Counted from the first letter of the stretch, positions 33,353-46,421 are shown. The stretch is DNA of 64,000 nt from Gigantopelta aegis (GCF_016097555.1 NC_054703.1:39071544-39135543), one strand, 5' to 3'. Notes: generated by a model from the letters alone, not told the origin. Program-made: numbers and translations.

Positions 33353-33725
33353 GCAGGGCTTGAATGTGTTCTGGTAATTATTATTCTTATTATTTTTTTT
33401 TTAAAATGAAGAAGAAAGGACGGAGCAAAGTTCTGGGATAATTGAAATATACGATTGAAGAAAACAAAATGAAGAAGGAGATCCCTGTGGCCAGAAACCA
33501 TCAATACAATTAGACCCTCGTTATTTCCCCCAGCATATGAGAGGATTTTTTTTTAATGCATTACTAGTGGATAAAGTCATTTATATTACCTGAGTACGGT
33601 ATAGTGCTGTCTGATGTGATATAATTAGTATATGGACTCATTAATCACTACCTTTATTGGAACTTACAGAAGAAAACAAAATCGTGCATGTATGTTTTTT
33701 TTTTGTTTTTTTTTCTTTCTGTGCG

Positions 33726-33842
<117 letters not shown>

Positions 33843-33872
33843 GAGGAGGAGGAAGGGAGGAAGGGAGGAAAC

Positions 33873-33926
33873 TACTGTCTGTCCCTTTAAAGCCATAATC
33901 ACCTTTATGCAATTAAAGGGACAGAC
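33873..33926. repeat. short hairpin with TTAA-type MITE ends
   Basis: gtctgtccctttaa and ttaaagggacagac are perfect reverse complements around a loop of about 22 bases. The AGGGACAG start differs from the AGGGACATTCC family, so this is probably a second TTAA-type MITE reduced to its ends. Confidence 0.6.
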
Positions 33927-34167
33927 ACTAGTTGTCGTTAGTTTTCGCTATTCAACCCGTTGTGTCATCAATGAAATTAAACATTACTTTCATTTTATGG
34001 TTTAAAATATACATTTCTGTTCATCTGAATTGTTTTTGGTAAACCATGGTGCTTGTAATACCAGGAAATGCATTTTTCGTATTTCTTAAAAACGAATATC
34101 CGTCTGAGAAAACAAAATTGTTATGCAGACGAAATCTAATCTATGTCCTTCAGGTGATTTTGGGCAG

Positions 34168-34480
34168 ACGTAGCCCAGTGGTAAAGCGCTCGCTTGATGC
34201 GCAGTCAGTTTGGAATTGGTCCCCGTCAGTGGGACCATTGGGCTATTTCTCACTCAAGCCAGCGCACCACGACTGGTACATCAAAGGCCGTGGTATGTGC
34301 TTTCCTGCCTACGGGATGGTGCATATAAAAGATCCCTTGCTGTTAATCGAGTAGCCCATGAATTGGACACAGTGGGTTTCCTCTCTCAATATCTGTGTGG
34401 TCCTTAACCATATGTCTGACGCCACATAACCGTAAATAAAATGTGTTGAGTGCGTCCTTAAATAAACCATCTCCTTGCTT
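34168..34480 (+). mobile_element. SINE, family D, near full length
   Basis: Starts agacgtagcccagtggtaaa, includes ttggaattggtccccgtcag, ccatgaattggacacagtgg and the tail tgtgttgagtgcgtccttaa. A second copy follows at 34640. Confidence 0.88.
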
Positions 34481-34639
34481 CAGGTGACGTTGCGCTACGA
34501 TAGCTTCCTGGAACGGTACCCAGGGCGACCAGTTATTGTGCGGTTCTTAATCTCGTCAATTTGTAGATGTTTCTGTCCTAGTCTGCTTATAACCGAATTG
34601 TGGTAACAAACCTGACACAATTGGCTTTGTAGGATATCC

Positions 34640-34925
34640 GCGCGGTCGGTCTAGGATCGATCCCCGTCGGTGGACCTATTGTGCTATTTCTCGTTCCACC
34701 CAGTGCTCCACAACTGGTTTAACAAAGGCCGTGGTATCTACTATCCTGTCTGTGGGATGGTGCATATAACAGATACCTTGCTGCTAATCGAAAAGAGTAG
34801 CCCATGAAGTGGCGACAGCGGGTTTCCTCCCTAAATATCTGTGTGGTCCTTAACCATATGTCTGCTGTCATATAACCGAAAATACAATGTGTTGTGTGCG
34901 TCGTTAAATAAAACATTTCCTTGTA
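34640..34925 (+). mobile_element. SINE, family D
   Basis: Starts within the head (cgcggtcggtctaggatcga), then ctcgttccacccagtgctcc, catgaagtggcgacagcggg and the tail gtgcgtcgttaaataaaaca. Flanks gtaggatatccg (34630) and gtaggatatccg (34924) look like its target-site duplication. Confidence 0.88.
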
Positions 34926-35079
34926 GGATATCCGTGCATTAAGCATGCATACTATTCATGACATTCAGCCGTCAGATAGCCTCATACGGGCCATGTTGAG
35001 AGAACATTACCACTACACGTATTGAATCTGTGCTTAGAGTTAGCTTCGGTTGTTATTGCGATTTTTAACAGAATAGTAT

Positions 35080-35710
35080 ATATGTTTAACGACACCCCAG
35101 CACGAAAAATCCTTCGGCTATTGGGTGTCAAACTATGGTAAATGCAAACATTAAGTGATGATCAAAATCAATATAAAAAGTCAACAGTTAAATAAAAACA
35201 CAGTGTAACGAACTGTACGAAAAGACAAATATCACAAATAGATAATATTAAAATTTAGAATAAATGTCAGTATCACGTAACAATTGCAATACAAGTTCTG
35301 GATGGAATCGATAGGATTCCATAACATTTCTTTGACCAAATATATATTTTCTAGTTTCCTTGATATGAGATATAGGTATGTCCGATGCGTACACGACATA
35401 AGACTATTATACCCTGCCAGCACTTGCTATAGGAGGACTGCAACTCTCCCAAGTTTGGCTTGACAGCATGACGTTTCTTTGCAACCAATCCAATCCAATC
35501 CAATCATTTATCAAGTCGAAAAGAAACATTAGTTAATACTATGTTTAAAATAAGTATAAGGCATGCCAACCCTTGCATGAGGCAAATCCAAAGCAGACTT
35601 GGCAGCTGAATCTACCTTTCCATTACCCCTGATGCCAACATGACTGGGCACCCATTAAAATACAATAGCTTTATTGTCATGACCCCGTGTCTCTTGTTGC
35701 ACGTTTAATA
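35080..35710 (-). mobile_element. LINE 3' end: RNase H domain and tail
   Basis: The minus strand gives WVPSHVGIRGN, then DSAAKSALDLPHARVGMPYT, the RNase H W-V-P-x-H-x-G-I-x-G-N and AD-x-AAK blocks. Next comes a degraded FSTW region, then RIGHTYLTH-like codons. The 3' end is gacacccaatagccgaagga and ttcgtgctggggtgtcgtta, identical in style to the SINE E tail at 26.5 kb. Multiple stops are present, so it is inactive. Confidence 0.75.
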
Positions 35711-36170
35711 TGCTCGTGCATTGCTGTGCTTGTAACAACCGCTAGCAAATATTCAAATCTTAGCTATGGATGTATGTTCGTGACAATACCAAAATGAGAT
35801 TACACCCACGACCCAGCGACAGTGATGAACTTGTCCATGTAACATTCAACTTGTTTTTATTTTGCAGAACAAAACAAAAACAATATTAAAAACGAAGAAA
35901 TGAAAAGCAGGCAATTTTAATTACATGTCTGTGGTAACCTTCCATCACATTAGTTGAAAACGACAGAACACAAAATAATTTGTTCGTATTTAATTACAAG
36001 ACAGCATGATGCACGTTGTTATCTAGTTAGATCTGTATAAATCCATTAAGTCTACCTGGCACCGCTGTGTTGTTGTTACCTTTCTAATGGGGTGAGGATC
36101 AGTTCATCCAGTATTTTCTTGTTGACAATTTCAAAATTGTTTACGAACTTCTCCTCCCTTTTTTCTCCGA
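35711..36170. other. no gene seen
   Basis: AT-rich sequence without ORF or repeat signature. Confidence 0.5.
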
Positions 36171-36174
36171 TTTC

Positions 36175-36439
36175 ATTTCATTTCAATTTGTTTTCGTGCT
36201 TATATTCAATCAAAGTACAAGCACGCTGTCCTGGGCACACACCTCAGCTATCTGGACTGTCTCGCCAGGACAGTGATTTAGGTGCTAATTGTTAGTGAGA
36301 GAAAAGAGGGTGTAGTGGCATTACGCCTACCCATTGAGTCGTTAAAACTCGCTCTGTGTGGGAGTCGGTACAGGGCTGCGAACCCTGTACCTACCAGCCT
36401 TATGTTCGATGGTTTAACCACGACGCCACCGAGGCCGGC
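36175..36439 (-). mobile_element. tRNA-related SINE, family C
   Basis: tttcatttcaatttgttttc (tail side), tgtcctgggcacacacctca, aaaactcgctctgtgtggga and taaccacgacgccaccgagg plus ccgg (head side). Confidence 0.87.
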
Positions 36440-36780
36440 TCTTCCGATTACATTGACAATGATATGTGTTCATCTACTCGCGAGTAATACAGGACAACAC
36501 TATATTATTGTTTTGAATTGAATACATCTTTATTATAATATTTACGGATTCCTACTTATTTAACGTTGACGAGTGCAACTTAAAGACACAAAACAAAGTC
36601 GATACGCATAGAGTCTATGATATTCATGCATAGACAAGTGATGAAACAAATATGTAGTTATCGGGGAAAATAGTCAAAGATATCTTGTGAATACATCCGA
36701 TACCAATTATTTCGTTTTTATTAAGCAGATTACAACACAAATAAAACAGCACAAAATGGAATAAACAAAAATATAACAGA
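36440..36780. other. no gene seen
   Basis: AT-rich. The segment at about 36517-36560 repeats the one at about 16400-16445 (atacatctttattat), perhaps the end of an uncharacterised dispersed repeat. Confidence 0.5.
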
Positions 36781-36783
36781 AAT

Positions 36784-39475
36784 CTTTAATGATATCAACA
36801 GATTACAGAACTATATTAATGATATCAACAGAGTACAGGACTATATTAATGATATCAACAGATTACAGGACTACATTAATGATATCGACAGATTACAGAA
36901 CTATATTAATGATATCAACAGATTACAGGACTATATTAATGATATCAACAGATTACAGAACTACATTAATGATATCGACAGATTACAGGAATATATTAAT
37001 GATTACAGGAATGTATTAATGATATCGACAGATTACAGGAATATATTAATGATATCGACAGATTACAGAACTATATTAATGATACCGACAGATTACAGGA
37101 ATATATTAATGATACCGACAGATTACAGGACTACATTAATGATATCGACAGATTACAGAACTATATTAATGATACCGACAGATTACAGGAATATATTAAT
37201 GATATCGACAGATTACAGAACTGTATTAATGATACCGACAGATTACAGGAATATATTAATGATACCGACAGATTACAGGAATATATTAATGATACCTACA
37301 GATTATAGGACTATATTAATGATATGGACAGATTACAGGACTACATTAATGATATCGACAGATTACAGAACTATATTAATGATATCTACAGATTGCAGGA
37401 CTATATTAATGATATCGACAGATTACAGAACTATATTAAAGATATCGACAGATTGCAGGACTATATTAATGGTATCGACAGATTACAGGACTATATTAAT
37501 GATATCGACTGATTGCAGGACTATATTAATGATATCGACAGATTACAGGACTATATTAAAGATATCGACATATTACAGGACTATATTAATGATATCGACA
37601 GATTACAGAACTATATTAATGATATCAACAGATTACAGGACTATATTAATGATATCAACAGATTACAGAACTACATTAATGATATCGACAGATTACAGGA
37701 ATATATTAATGATTACAGGAATGTATTAATGATATCGACAGATTACAGGAATATATTAATGATATCGACAGATTACAGAACTATATTAATGATACCGACA
37801 GATTACAGGAATATATTAATGATATCGACAGATTACAGGACTATATTAAAGATATTGACAGATTACAGGAATATATTAATGATATCGACAGATTACAGAA
37901 CTATATTAATGATACCGACAGATTACAGGAATATATTAATGATACCGACAGATTACAGAACTATATTAATGATACCGACAGATTACAGGAATATATTAAT
38001 GATATCGACAGATTACAGAACTATATTAATGATACCGACAGATTACAGGAATATATTAATGATACCGACAGATTACAGGAATATATTAATGATACCTACA
38101 GATTATAGGACTATATTAATGATATGGACAGATTACAGGACTATATTAATGATATCGACGGATTACAGAAGTATATTAATGATATCTACAGATTGCAGGA
38201 CTATATTAATGATATCGACAGATTACAGAACTATATTAAATATATCGACAGATTGCAGGACTATATTAATGGTATCGACAGATTACACGACTATATTAAT
38301 GATATCGACTGATTGCAGGACTATATTAATGATACCGACAGATTACAGGACTATATTAATGACTATATTAATGATATCGACAGATTACAGGACTATATTA
38401 AAGATATCGACATATTACAGGACTATATTAATGATATCGACAGATTGCAGAACTATATTAATGATATCGACATATTACAGGACTATATTAATGATACCGA
38501 CAGATTACAGAACTATATTAAACCGATCGTCAGATTACAGGACTATATTAATGCCATCGACAGATTACAGGACTATATTAATGATATAGACAGATCACAG
38601 GAATATATTAATGCCATCGACAGATCACAGGACTATATTACAGATATCGACAGATCACAGGACTATATTAATGCCATCGACAGATCACAGGACTATATTA
38701 CAGATATCGACAGATCACAGGACTATATTAATGATATCAACAGATCACAGGTCTATATTAATGATATCGACACATTACAGGGCTATATTTATGATACCGA
38801 CAGATGACAGGACTATACTAAAGATATCAACATATTGCAGGATTATATTAATGATACCGACAGATTACAGGACTATATTAATGATACCGACACATTACAG
38901 AACTATATTAAAGATATCGACAGATTACAGGACTATATTAATGATATCAACAGATTACAGAACTATATTAATGATATCGACAGATTACAAAACTATATTA
39001 ATGATATTGACAGATTGCAGGAGTATATTAATGATATCGACAGATTACAGGACTATATTAATATCGACAGATTACAGAACTATATTAATATTGACAGATT
39101 ACAGAACTATATTAATGATATCGACAGATTGCAGGACTATATTAATGATATCGACAGATTACAGGACTATATTAAAGATATCGACAGATTACAGGACTAT
39201 ATTAATGATATCGACAGATTACAGAACTATATTAATGATATCGACAGATTGCAGGAATATATGAATGTTATCGCCAGATTGCAGGACTATATTAATGATA
39301 TCGACAGATTACAGGACTATATTAATGCTATCAAACTATTACAGAACTATATTAATGATATCGACAGAATACAGGACTATATTAAAGATATCGACAGATT
39401 ACAGGACTATATTAATGACGGAAATATACTGATATCAAAATACTGCAGAACTATATTGATAGCACAACATTACTG
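36784..39475. repeat. 30-bp satellite, about 90 copies
   Basis: The unit is gatatcgacagattacagga plus ctatattaat. A shortened 20-bp unit occurs at 37001 and 37711 in the same surroundings, which marks a duplicated block of about 710 bp. 30 is divisible by 3, so frames reading ISTDYRTILM and DRLQDYINDI stay open for hundreds of codons. A variant block with gatcacagg lies at 38590-38750. Degenerate units continue to about 39660. Confidence 0.97.
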
Positions 39476-39660
39476 AAATATATTAATGATGTCAAAATAT
39501 TACTGAAGTATATCAATGATATCAAAATATTACCTAAATATATTCATGATATCAAAATATTACCTAAATATATTAATGATATCACACTATTACTGAAATT
39601 TATTGATATCAAAATACTATAGAACTATATTAATGATAACACAACATTACTGAAATGTAT

Positions 39661-40457
39661 TACCTACGAGGTACAGCATAGCGAGGGTCATATTTATCGT
39701 ACGATTTCCCTCGTATGTCATAACCAAATCGTATGTCTTCCTGACATTGTTGTTTAACGACTGACTGTTGTAAGAGTACATTTCTTTCTGATTGGCTGAC
39801 ACGACATTGCACAGGTACTACTTTCTTCATTAATATATTTTTATTTCGAGTGTAAGCTGATCACATGCCGTAATGACAAATACGTGTTTTTAATTAATTT
39901 AATAAAACATTAATTGATTATTTATGATAACTTGTATTATATTACGATGTAGTTGTGACACATCAAACACTTAATTATGAATATAACGTTCACAACTGTT
40001 AGAAATCTATACTAAGGTCGACGAGTCACTTTTCGCACCCTTGTTTTGGCTTCGTACATAATAAATGTAGCATACCTTACCGTAATTTCACTTGAAAGCC
40101 ATATTTAGTAAAAGGTACAATGTTTTAATCGCAAGGTTTTCTTCAAACACATTCAGGTGCGTTAATAATGTTCAGACAAAAATAAATTCAATAGCAATTT
40201 TGCACTGGACTTTTTCCAGCATTCTTAAAACGGAAACGTCATGTACCCAATTTACAGTTATTGTAAGGAGATGCAAAGTGACGTCATTGGAATACTGACG
40301 TCATTCAAATTCAAAACTAATTATTTCAATTGCTGTGTATTTGTTTGCTTTTTAGTATACACATGCTTTACAATTTACAGCTGTTGATACATGTGTACTG
40401 TTTATTTATGGGCGTATAAATATCACGTAACTTTAGAACAGGTTGTGATTTGGTTTT
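39661..40457. other. no gene seen; paired CRE sites
   Basis: Unassigned sequence. Two perfect TGACGTCA palindromes lie at 40279-40286 and 40296-40303, 17 bp apart. No TATA or exon is seen next to them. Confidence 0.5.
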
Positions 40458-40575
40458 CAGACAGCGGGTTTCCTCTCAAAATCTGTGTGGTCCTTAACCA
40501 TATGTCTGACGCCATATAACCGTAAATAAAATGTGTTGGGTGCGTCGTTAAAATAAAACATTTCTTTCTTTCTTT
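40458..40575 (+). mobile_element. SINE tail fragment, family D
   Basis: Begins agacagcgggtttcctctca, then gtggtccttaaccatatgtc, and ends ttaaaataaaacatttcttt. Only the 3' third is present. Confidence 0.87.
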
Positions 40576-41149
40576 TATTTGGTTTTCAAGACATCAATGA
40601 ACAAACATTACTCCGCCATTAAGGAAACGTTAGTTTGTAAACAATGATTGGACTGTTCTTTTAGCAAGACAGTTCTACGGTAATAAACATAATATTACAT
40701 TCGTGTCCTCGCTCGGGAAATATGATAATTTAGGCACTCGTGTCGTAAACATCGTCTGTCATGGACACTCATATAATATCCTCTCTATATTAATGATACC
40801 ACAATATTACAGACATATATTGATATAATGTTCGAGAGTCATCGAGCCGTGTCCGTTTTACATTTTGGATCATAGAGGGCGGGCGCTTAGTGTTGTACAC
40901 GTCAATTTCGCAGTTGTCAGTGAACAAAGGATATGCATGTACTTTATCAAACATGCACATAATTTTGTTTATTCTGATGTCACAGACAGTTATTTATAAT
41001 TTAATGGACTTTATTCAAAATAGTATACCTTTATATTTCCAAGTCGTACAAATGCCACAGGAAGAAAAATAACGCAATAGTATCGCCCATATGGTTAAAA
41101 CGATAAGTTAAAGATCTGCAGCATCATATTTAGGGAAAAGTTAAACTTT

Positions 41150-41640
41150 GTTGTTTTTGTTTAACGACACCACTAGAGCACAATGATTTAGTAATCATCG
41201 CCTACTGGATATGACACATTTGGTAATTTTCAGGTTTTAGCAGAGCCGGTTTAAGGATTTGTGGGGCATGTAGCACAAATAATAGTGGGTCCCCCTTCCC
41301 TGGATATATATTTTGCAAACCCCTCGGGGACAGTGGAAAAATTACCTGGGTAAAATAAATGTGCACATCACCGTGGGGCCCCCTGAAGCGCTAGGTCCGT
41401 AGCACGTGCTACAATGTGCTACTAGGATAAACCGCTCTGCAGTTTAGTCTTAGAGAGCAGAAATACACTCTACATAGAACATACCACAGTCTTCCTGTAC
41501 TGAACAAAGGAGCAGGCGTGCGCTACAACAGCTTGCTCCGAATGTGCACGTAAAACCCTATGACCTGACTTGACGAGGGTCTTTAATATACCAGTCGTGG
41601 TGCACTTGCTGGAACGACAAATAGGTCAATGAGCTCGCCG
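41150..41640 (-). mobile_element. SINE interrupted by a MITE
   Basis: Tail side at 41158-41235 (tttaacgacaccactagagc, tggtaattttcagg); body resumes at 41443 (tttagtcttagagagcag) with ggtctttaatataccagtcg and ggtgcacttgctggaacgac. The 41236-41442 segment is a separate insertion. Confidence 0.7.
41236..41442. mobile_element. about 205-bp MITE-like insertion
   Basis: Ends gcagagccggtttaaggat and ggataaaccgctctgc are imperfect inverted repeats. The interior is G/C-rich near both ends (gtgggtcccccttccc; gtggggccccctgaag). It splits a SINE, which supports mobility. Confidence 0.55.
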
Positions 41641-42255
41641 ACGAAAATCTGATAGCAATGAATTGTTAAACTTGGAATTTGACTTGGTTATATATTATGA
41701 TCAGATTGTTTTACTGTCCACTTTAAACCTTCCTTCAAATATCACTTCTGGTTGAGGCAGTGTTGCTCATATATTTCGTTGTATTTCTGTACTGTAGCAT
41801 TGTAAATATCAGTAAGTTTCAATACTTGTTGGTATAACTATACGTTTTCCTCATCAGTGGAGACTGTCATTTTGGATAGCACATAATGTAAAGCTTTGGT
41901 TATATTGTTCAAACAATGCGTCTGATTAGTTATAAGCCGGGAAAAGCTGCAAAATTTGTATCAAAGATGACGTTTGCGGTCAACTCTTACAATATGCTGC
42001 AGATTGTTCCGTCCTGTCTATCATCCACTCAAAAGCGGTCTACATGGCCGTGCATTTGTTCTGAAACAAGTTAGAACAGTTGATCTCGAATAAAGATAAG
42101 TTATATTTATTTGTTTATTTCAGTGTAGTTTCGTGAATCAATGAAAACAAACTTCTTCCTAGAGAAGAAACAAAAGCTAGTGTGAAACAAAATATTGTCT
42201 TCTGGTGGACTTTTGTTTCCTTTTGTATTTGTGTTCGAACGTGTGTTGAGCTAAG

Positions 42256-42754
42256 CTATTGGATGTGGTTAGTGCTGGTCCTGATATGTCCTGAACCAAC
42301 GTCAACATCCGTAGCACGAAAGGTAACTGATGTGAAGCTGGTTTCAAAAGACAGTCTGGTCCTGGATTCTGATCGGGGATCAACACAGTCAGAAGGTTGC
42401 CGTGGAAATCGTGACACTGTGACCTTGTCTTTCAGTCTGGATGATTTCCTGCCCCTGCACGTCAGCTTTGTCTTCATGATCTTCCGGTAGTTAGCTGAAC
42501 TGGCCATCAGGGTGTACAGATTCTGTCCAAAATTGATCAGGTATAAAATGTTGAAAATTGGCCACAGTTTGACCAGGATCACCATGGCTTGAAAACCTGA
42601 TTTATTTACCATCAGAAACCCAAGAATGCATTCTGTGACAGCTAAAGGGACAGTTGTCACAAAAGCCAAAATAGATATGAGCATAAGAGGACAAAGTGAC
42701 TTGTCCAACTTTGTTGCAGAGTTGGTCGATGAGGTGAATCTCTTTCGGAACATG

Positions 42755-42756
<2 letters not shown>
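42256..42756 (-). pseudogene. GPCR-3: truncated receptor pseudogene (TM6 to C-terminus)
   Basis: The minus strand encodes FRKRFTSSTNSATKLDKSL, a TM6-like ISILAFVTTVPLAVTECIL, VILVKLWPIFNILYLINFG and QNLYTLMASSANYRKIM, ending at TAG (42256). It is clearly closest to GPCR-2. Homology starts at the residue equivalent to Ala237 and stops exactly where a GA microsatellite begins, so TM1-TM5 are absent. Beyond the microsatellite no receptor sequence is seen. The remaining frame is open, so the loss may be recent. Confidence 0.92.

Positions 42757-42836
<80 letters not shown>
42757..42836. repeat. (GA)n microsatellite at the GPCR-3 breakpoint
   Basis: About 80 bp of pure GA starting directly after the codon for Ala (gcg) of GPCR-3. 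Confidence 0.97.
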
Positions 42837-42839
<3 letters not shown>

Positions 42840-43069
42840 ACTGATATAACACATACTCACGGAAATACATACAGAAGGAGAGACGTACGTTTTGATTTGG
42901 ACCGAAGAAATTGTAGCATTCCAGACCGAATATCAGGAAGAAAATTTCAGCCAATTTCGATGCCTGGTTTGCTGGACATTCCTGCATTAACCATGTCTAT
43001 TCTCTATAAACTGTCACCGTTAAATAATCTGTTTCCAGCCATTTTGAACAAGCATTACGTCTACGCATA

Positions 43070-43340
43070 TTTCGTTTCAACATATTTCCGTGCTTATATC
43101 CAATTAAGGTCCAAGCACGCTGTCCTGGCCACACACCTCAGCTATCTGGCCTGTCTGTTTAGGACAGTGGATTAGTCGTTAATTGTTAGTGGTTAGTGAG
43201 AGAGAAGAGAGTGTAGTGGTCTTGCACCTACCCATTGAGTCGTTAAACCTCGCTCTGGGTGGGAGCCGGTACCGGGATGTGAACCCTGTGCCTACCAGCC
43301 TTATGTCCGATGGCTAAACCACGACGCCACTGAGGCCGGT
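43070..43340 (-). mobile_element. tRNA-related SINE, family C
   Basis: tttcgtttcaacatatttcc (tail side) through tgtcctggccacacacctca and gctctgggtgggagccggta to aaccacgacgccactgaggc plus cgg. Confidence 0.88.
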
Positions 43341-43534
43341 AATCTATACACAGTCTAATATGAAACCGTATATAGATGTAGCGTCTTGTGATATGGGGTG
43401 GGGCGTTTTTGTTTTCTTTTGCGTTTTTGTTACTTTTTTGTGTGAGGTTTTAGGTGTTTTGTTACATTTTCCGTCCGATTTGCACATTCGAAAGGCAATG
43501 ATGCGTGAACTTTCGAAGACGCGTTTATTGTTTT

Positions 43535-43690
43535 TTTTCGAGCCCACTGGACTAGTCCTCGTTCCAGCAAGTGCACCACGACTGGTATATAAAATGTCGC
43601 GGAAGTTATGTTATGTCATGACTTTGTCTATAGAAGATTTCTTGCTACTAACGAACACGTGTAGCGTGTCCTCTGTAAGACTGTATGTCA
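43535..43690 (+). mobile_element. degraded SINE fragment
   Basis: cgagcccactggactagtcc, ctcgttccagcaagtgcacc, acgactggtatataaaatgt and ttgctactaacgaacacgt. It is followed immediately by another SINE. Confidence 0.6.
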
Positions 43691-43694
43691 GAAT

Positions 43695-44010
43695 GGGGGC
43701 GGAACGTAACCCAGTCGTAAAGCGCTCGCTTGATACACGGTCAGTTTGGGATCGATCCCCGTCGGTGGGTCCATTGGGCTATTACTCGTCCCAGCCAGTG
43801 CACCCTGACTGGTATATCAAAGGCCGTGGTGTGTGGTATCCTGTCAGTGGGATGATGCGTATAACAGCTCCCTTGCTGCTAATGGAAACATGTAGTGGGT
43901 TTCCTCTCTTAGACTATATGTCAAGATGACAAAATGGTTGACATCCAACAGCCGATGATTAATATATTAAGGTGCTCTAGTGGTGTCGTTAAACAAAACA
44001 AAATTTAGTT
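43695..44010 (+). mobile_element. tRNA-derived SINE, head of family D and tgctctagtggtgtcg tail
   Basis: Head cgtaacccagtcgtaaagcg and gtttgggatcgatccccgtc, body ctggtatatcaaaggccgtg, tail gacatccaacagccgatgat and ggtgctctagtggtgtcgtt. Confidence 0.87.
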
Positions 44011-45455
44011 TTCTTTCTTCGGATGTATATAATATGCATGCCATTTGTAGAAACACAACCAGCACAACAACATGCAAGCAAAAACGAAAGCAAAAAATAT
44101 ATTTAAAAAAAAAACAAGAAATTTGTGGAATCGTTGAACGATATATATGTGTAATTCAAGAGAACCGAAGAAAGGTTATTTGATTTTAAAAAGGAAGAAA
44201 AAAGAAAGAAAGCGGGCAATGTAATTAGATGCTAATGGTAACCTTGCATCAGATTTGTTAAAACAAAGACATTGGCTAAACAAAGTCATTACTGTTACTT
44301 TATTACATGGCGGCATGCTGCGTGATATCCTTTATTACTGTACTAACTCGTTAATCAACTGGACAGGATTTAGATCAGTCGATGAATGTTCTCTTGAGGT
44401 GCTCGAGTCTGTGGATCCATTCAACTGATTGGATTTCGATTTTGGTTTCTCGTCCCAACTGTTCAAAGGTTGTGGTATGTGTTATCCTGTCTGTGGAAAA
44501 GTGCATCTAAAATATCCCTTGCTGCATTAGAGAAATGTAACTGGTTTTCCCTGATGTCTACGTGTTTTACCAAATTACCAGATGTTTGACATCCAGTAGC
44601 CAGTGACTAATTAATCGAGATAGATATGTTCAACAATTAGTGGTTTTCTATTCTTGTTTTTAAGGAAAACGTCAGAAATGTTTTGTGAAAATTAAATTTA
44701 TTACATGTTACAACAATTAAACGTAACTTACGTTGCAGGTATGTGGCACGGATAGCCACGAGATACCAGAACCAGTCGTGGTTAGAGAGGCAAGGACTGG
44801 TATGTGGAGGTGGACAGTGAAATAAGTTGAAAGATAGAAATTTTTGCCAGATTGGGAAGAAATGAAATGGAATTCAAATGAGACAAAGTTAAGGGGGCAG
44901 AGGGATATAAAAATATACTATAAGACTAAAATATTAACTGACATTTTTGGAGGGACACTATCAAATGATAATAACAATAAAACAACATATTTAGTTATAT
45001 ACAGTGCTAACAACAATAGATGAACCTATATTTGACACGAACAAGAAAACAACAGCTACATTTTGTATACGAATTCTACAGACCATTTGTTTGTAAATAT
45101 ATTTTCTTAGCTGTAATTAATTTCTGACACCAATTATTTCCTTTTCCTTGTACACATTATTTAATAATGAACCTTAATTGGATATAAGCACGACAAATAA
45201 GTACAAATAAAAACAGTGCTGTAACAATACATCGGACTATCGATATGTTATGATAGTCAGTGCCTCGATAGCAATGCATCGATTGTTAATTCAAATATTG
45301 ATAACTATCGCAATTGTTTGCTCAACTATCAATAGTTTCGATAGTGTGCATAGTAAAAGCATAACAACAACACTGTGTGGTCTTTATATTATAAATGTAT
45401 TGAATATGAGTTTACTACATAGTGAAATTATAACAGCTTCTTTAGTACAAACACA
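44011..45455. other. no gene seen; weak SINE piece and ATCGAT-rich stretch
   Basis: 44450-44640 is a degraded SINE (gttcaaaggttgtggtatgt; gacatccagtagccagtgac). 45225-45350 is rich in cgatag/ctatcg dyads and, with 46040-46140, may be the two sides of a decayed MITE. Confidence 0.45.
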
Positions 45456-45782
45456 GACATACATACAAACACAAGTCAATACGCACGCACACTCACACAA
45501 ACACACATACATACATACATACATACATATGTAACAGTCAACCTCGACATACATACAATATATAGATATTCATACATCAATACATGCATGCATGCATACA
45601 AACATACATCAATACATACATACATCAATACATACATACATCAATACATGCATACATACATACATACATACATACATGCATACATACATATATAGATACA
45701 TGCATGGGCATGTATACATGCATACACCAATACATACATACATACATGCATACATACATAGATGCATACATGCATACACATT
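45456..45782. repeat. (CATA)n tract with a SINE B tail
   Basis: taacagtcaacctcgacata and acatacaatatatagatatt (the SINE B 3' portion, plus strand) are embedded in CATA/CATG repeats. Tyr/Ile/His repeat ORFs arise from it. Confidence 0.9.
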
Positions 45783-46313
45783 TTGAATTGAAAATCTCAT
45801 GTTACTTATACGGACAAATGATGCCTCGATTAAATCCAGTGTCTGATTTTATTTTGTAAGTCACGAGTTTTCTTTTATTTATGCACATTTACAAAACTGC
45901 TAAACTATTTTGGCTAAGTATACATAGATACTGGAATGAATGAATGAATGAATGCATGTTAACGACACCCCAGCATGCATACTGCAATACTAAAGTACAT
46001 ATATATATAGTTTTGCGAAATACCAATTCACATCAAGCGATTTCAACATTCAAAATACTATTGCAATAGTACTATCACTATTGCAATACTATTACAATAG
46101 TATTTGAACCATCGCAATAATATTGCTATAGTAAAACTGACGGCAATAGTCACTCCTACTATTTAACAGAAAAAAATAACACACACAGGGGATTAGACTA
46201 CTCAAAATACCATCTTTTGGGGGAAGATTCCACTCGTTTAGGAAATACCGGGGGAAAGGCAATAATATATTTTACTATTACATTTACTGAAATATTTCGG
46301 AGTACAATACCAG

Positions 46314-46316
<3 letters not shown>

Positions 46317-46351
<35 letters not shown>

Positions 46352-46355
46352 ACAA

Positions 46356-46412
<57 letters not shown>
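46317..46412. repeat. (CA)n and (CT)n microsatellites
   Basis: A CA run at 46317-46348 and CT at about 46363-46412. Confidence 0.95.

Positions 46413-46421
<9 letters not shown>

Noticed and set aside
37019-39476. ORFs up to 358 codons of ISTDYRTILM / DRLQDYINDI repeats
   Set aside because: Product of a 30-bp unit divisible by 3. No start context and the frame shifts at short units. Kept only as a low-priority question.
45225-46140. ATCGAT/CTATCG-rich flanks as a single interrupted MITE
   Set aside because: Dyad-rich sequence is visible on both sides of the CATA tract, but no matching termini or target duplication could be found.
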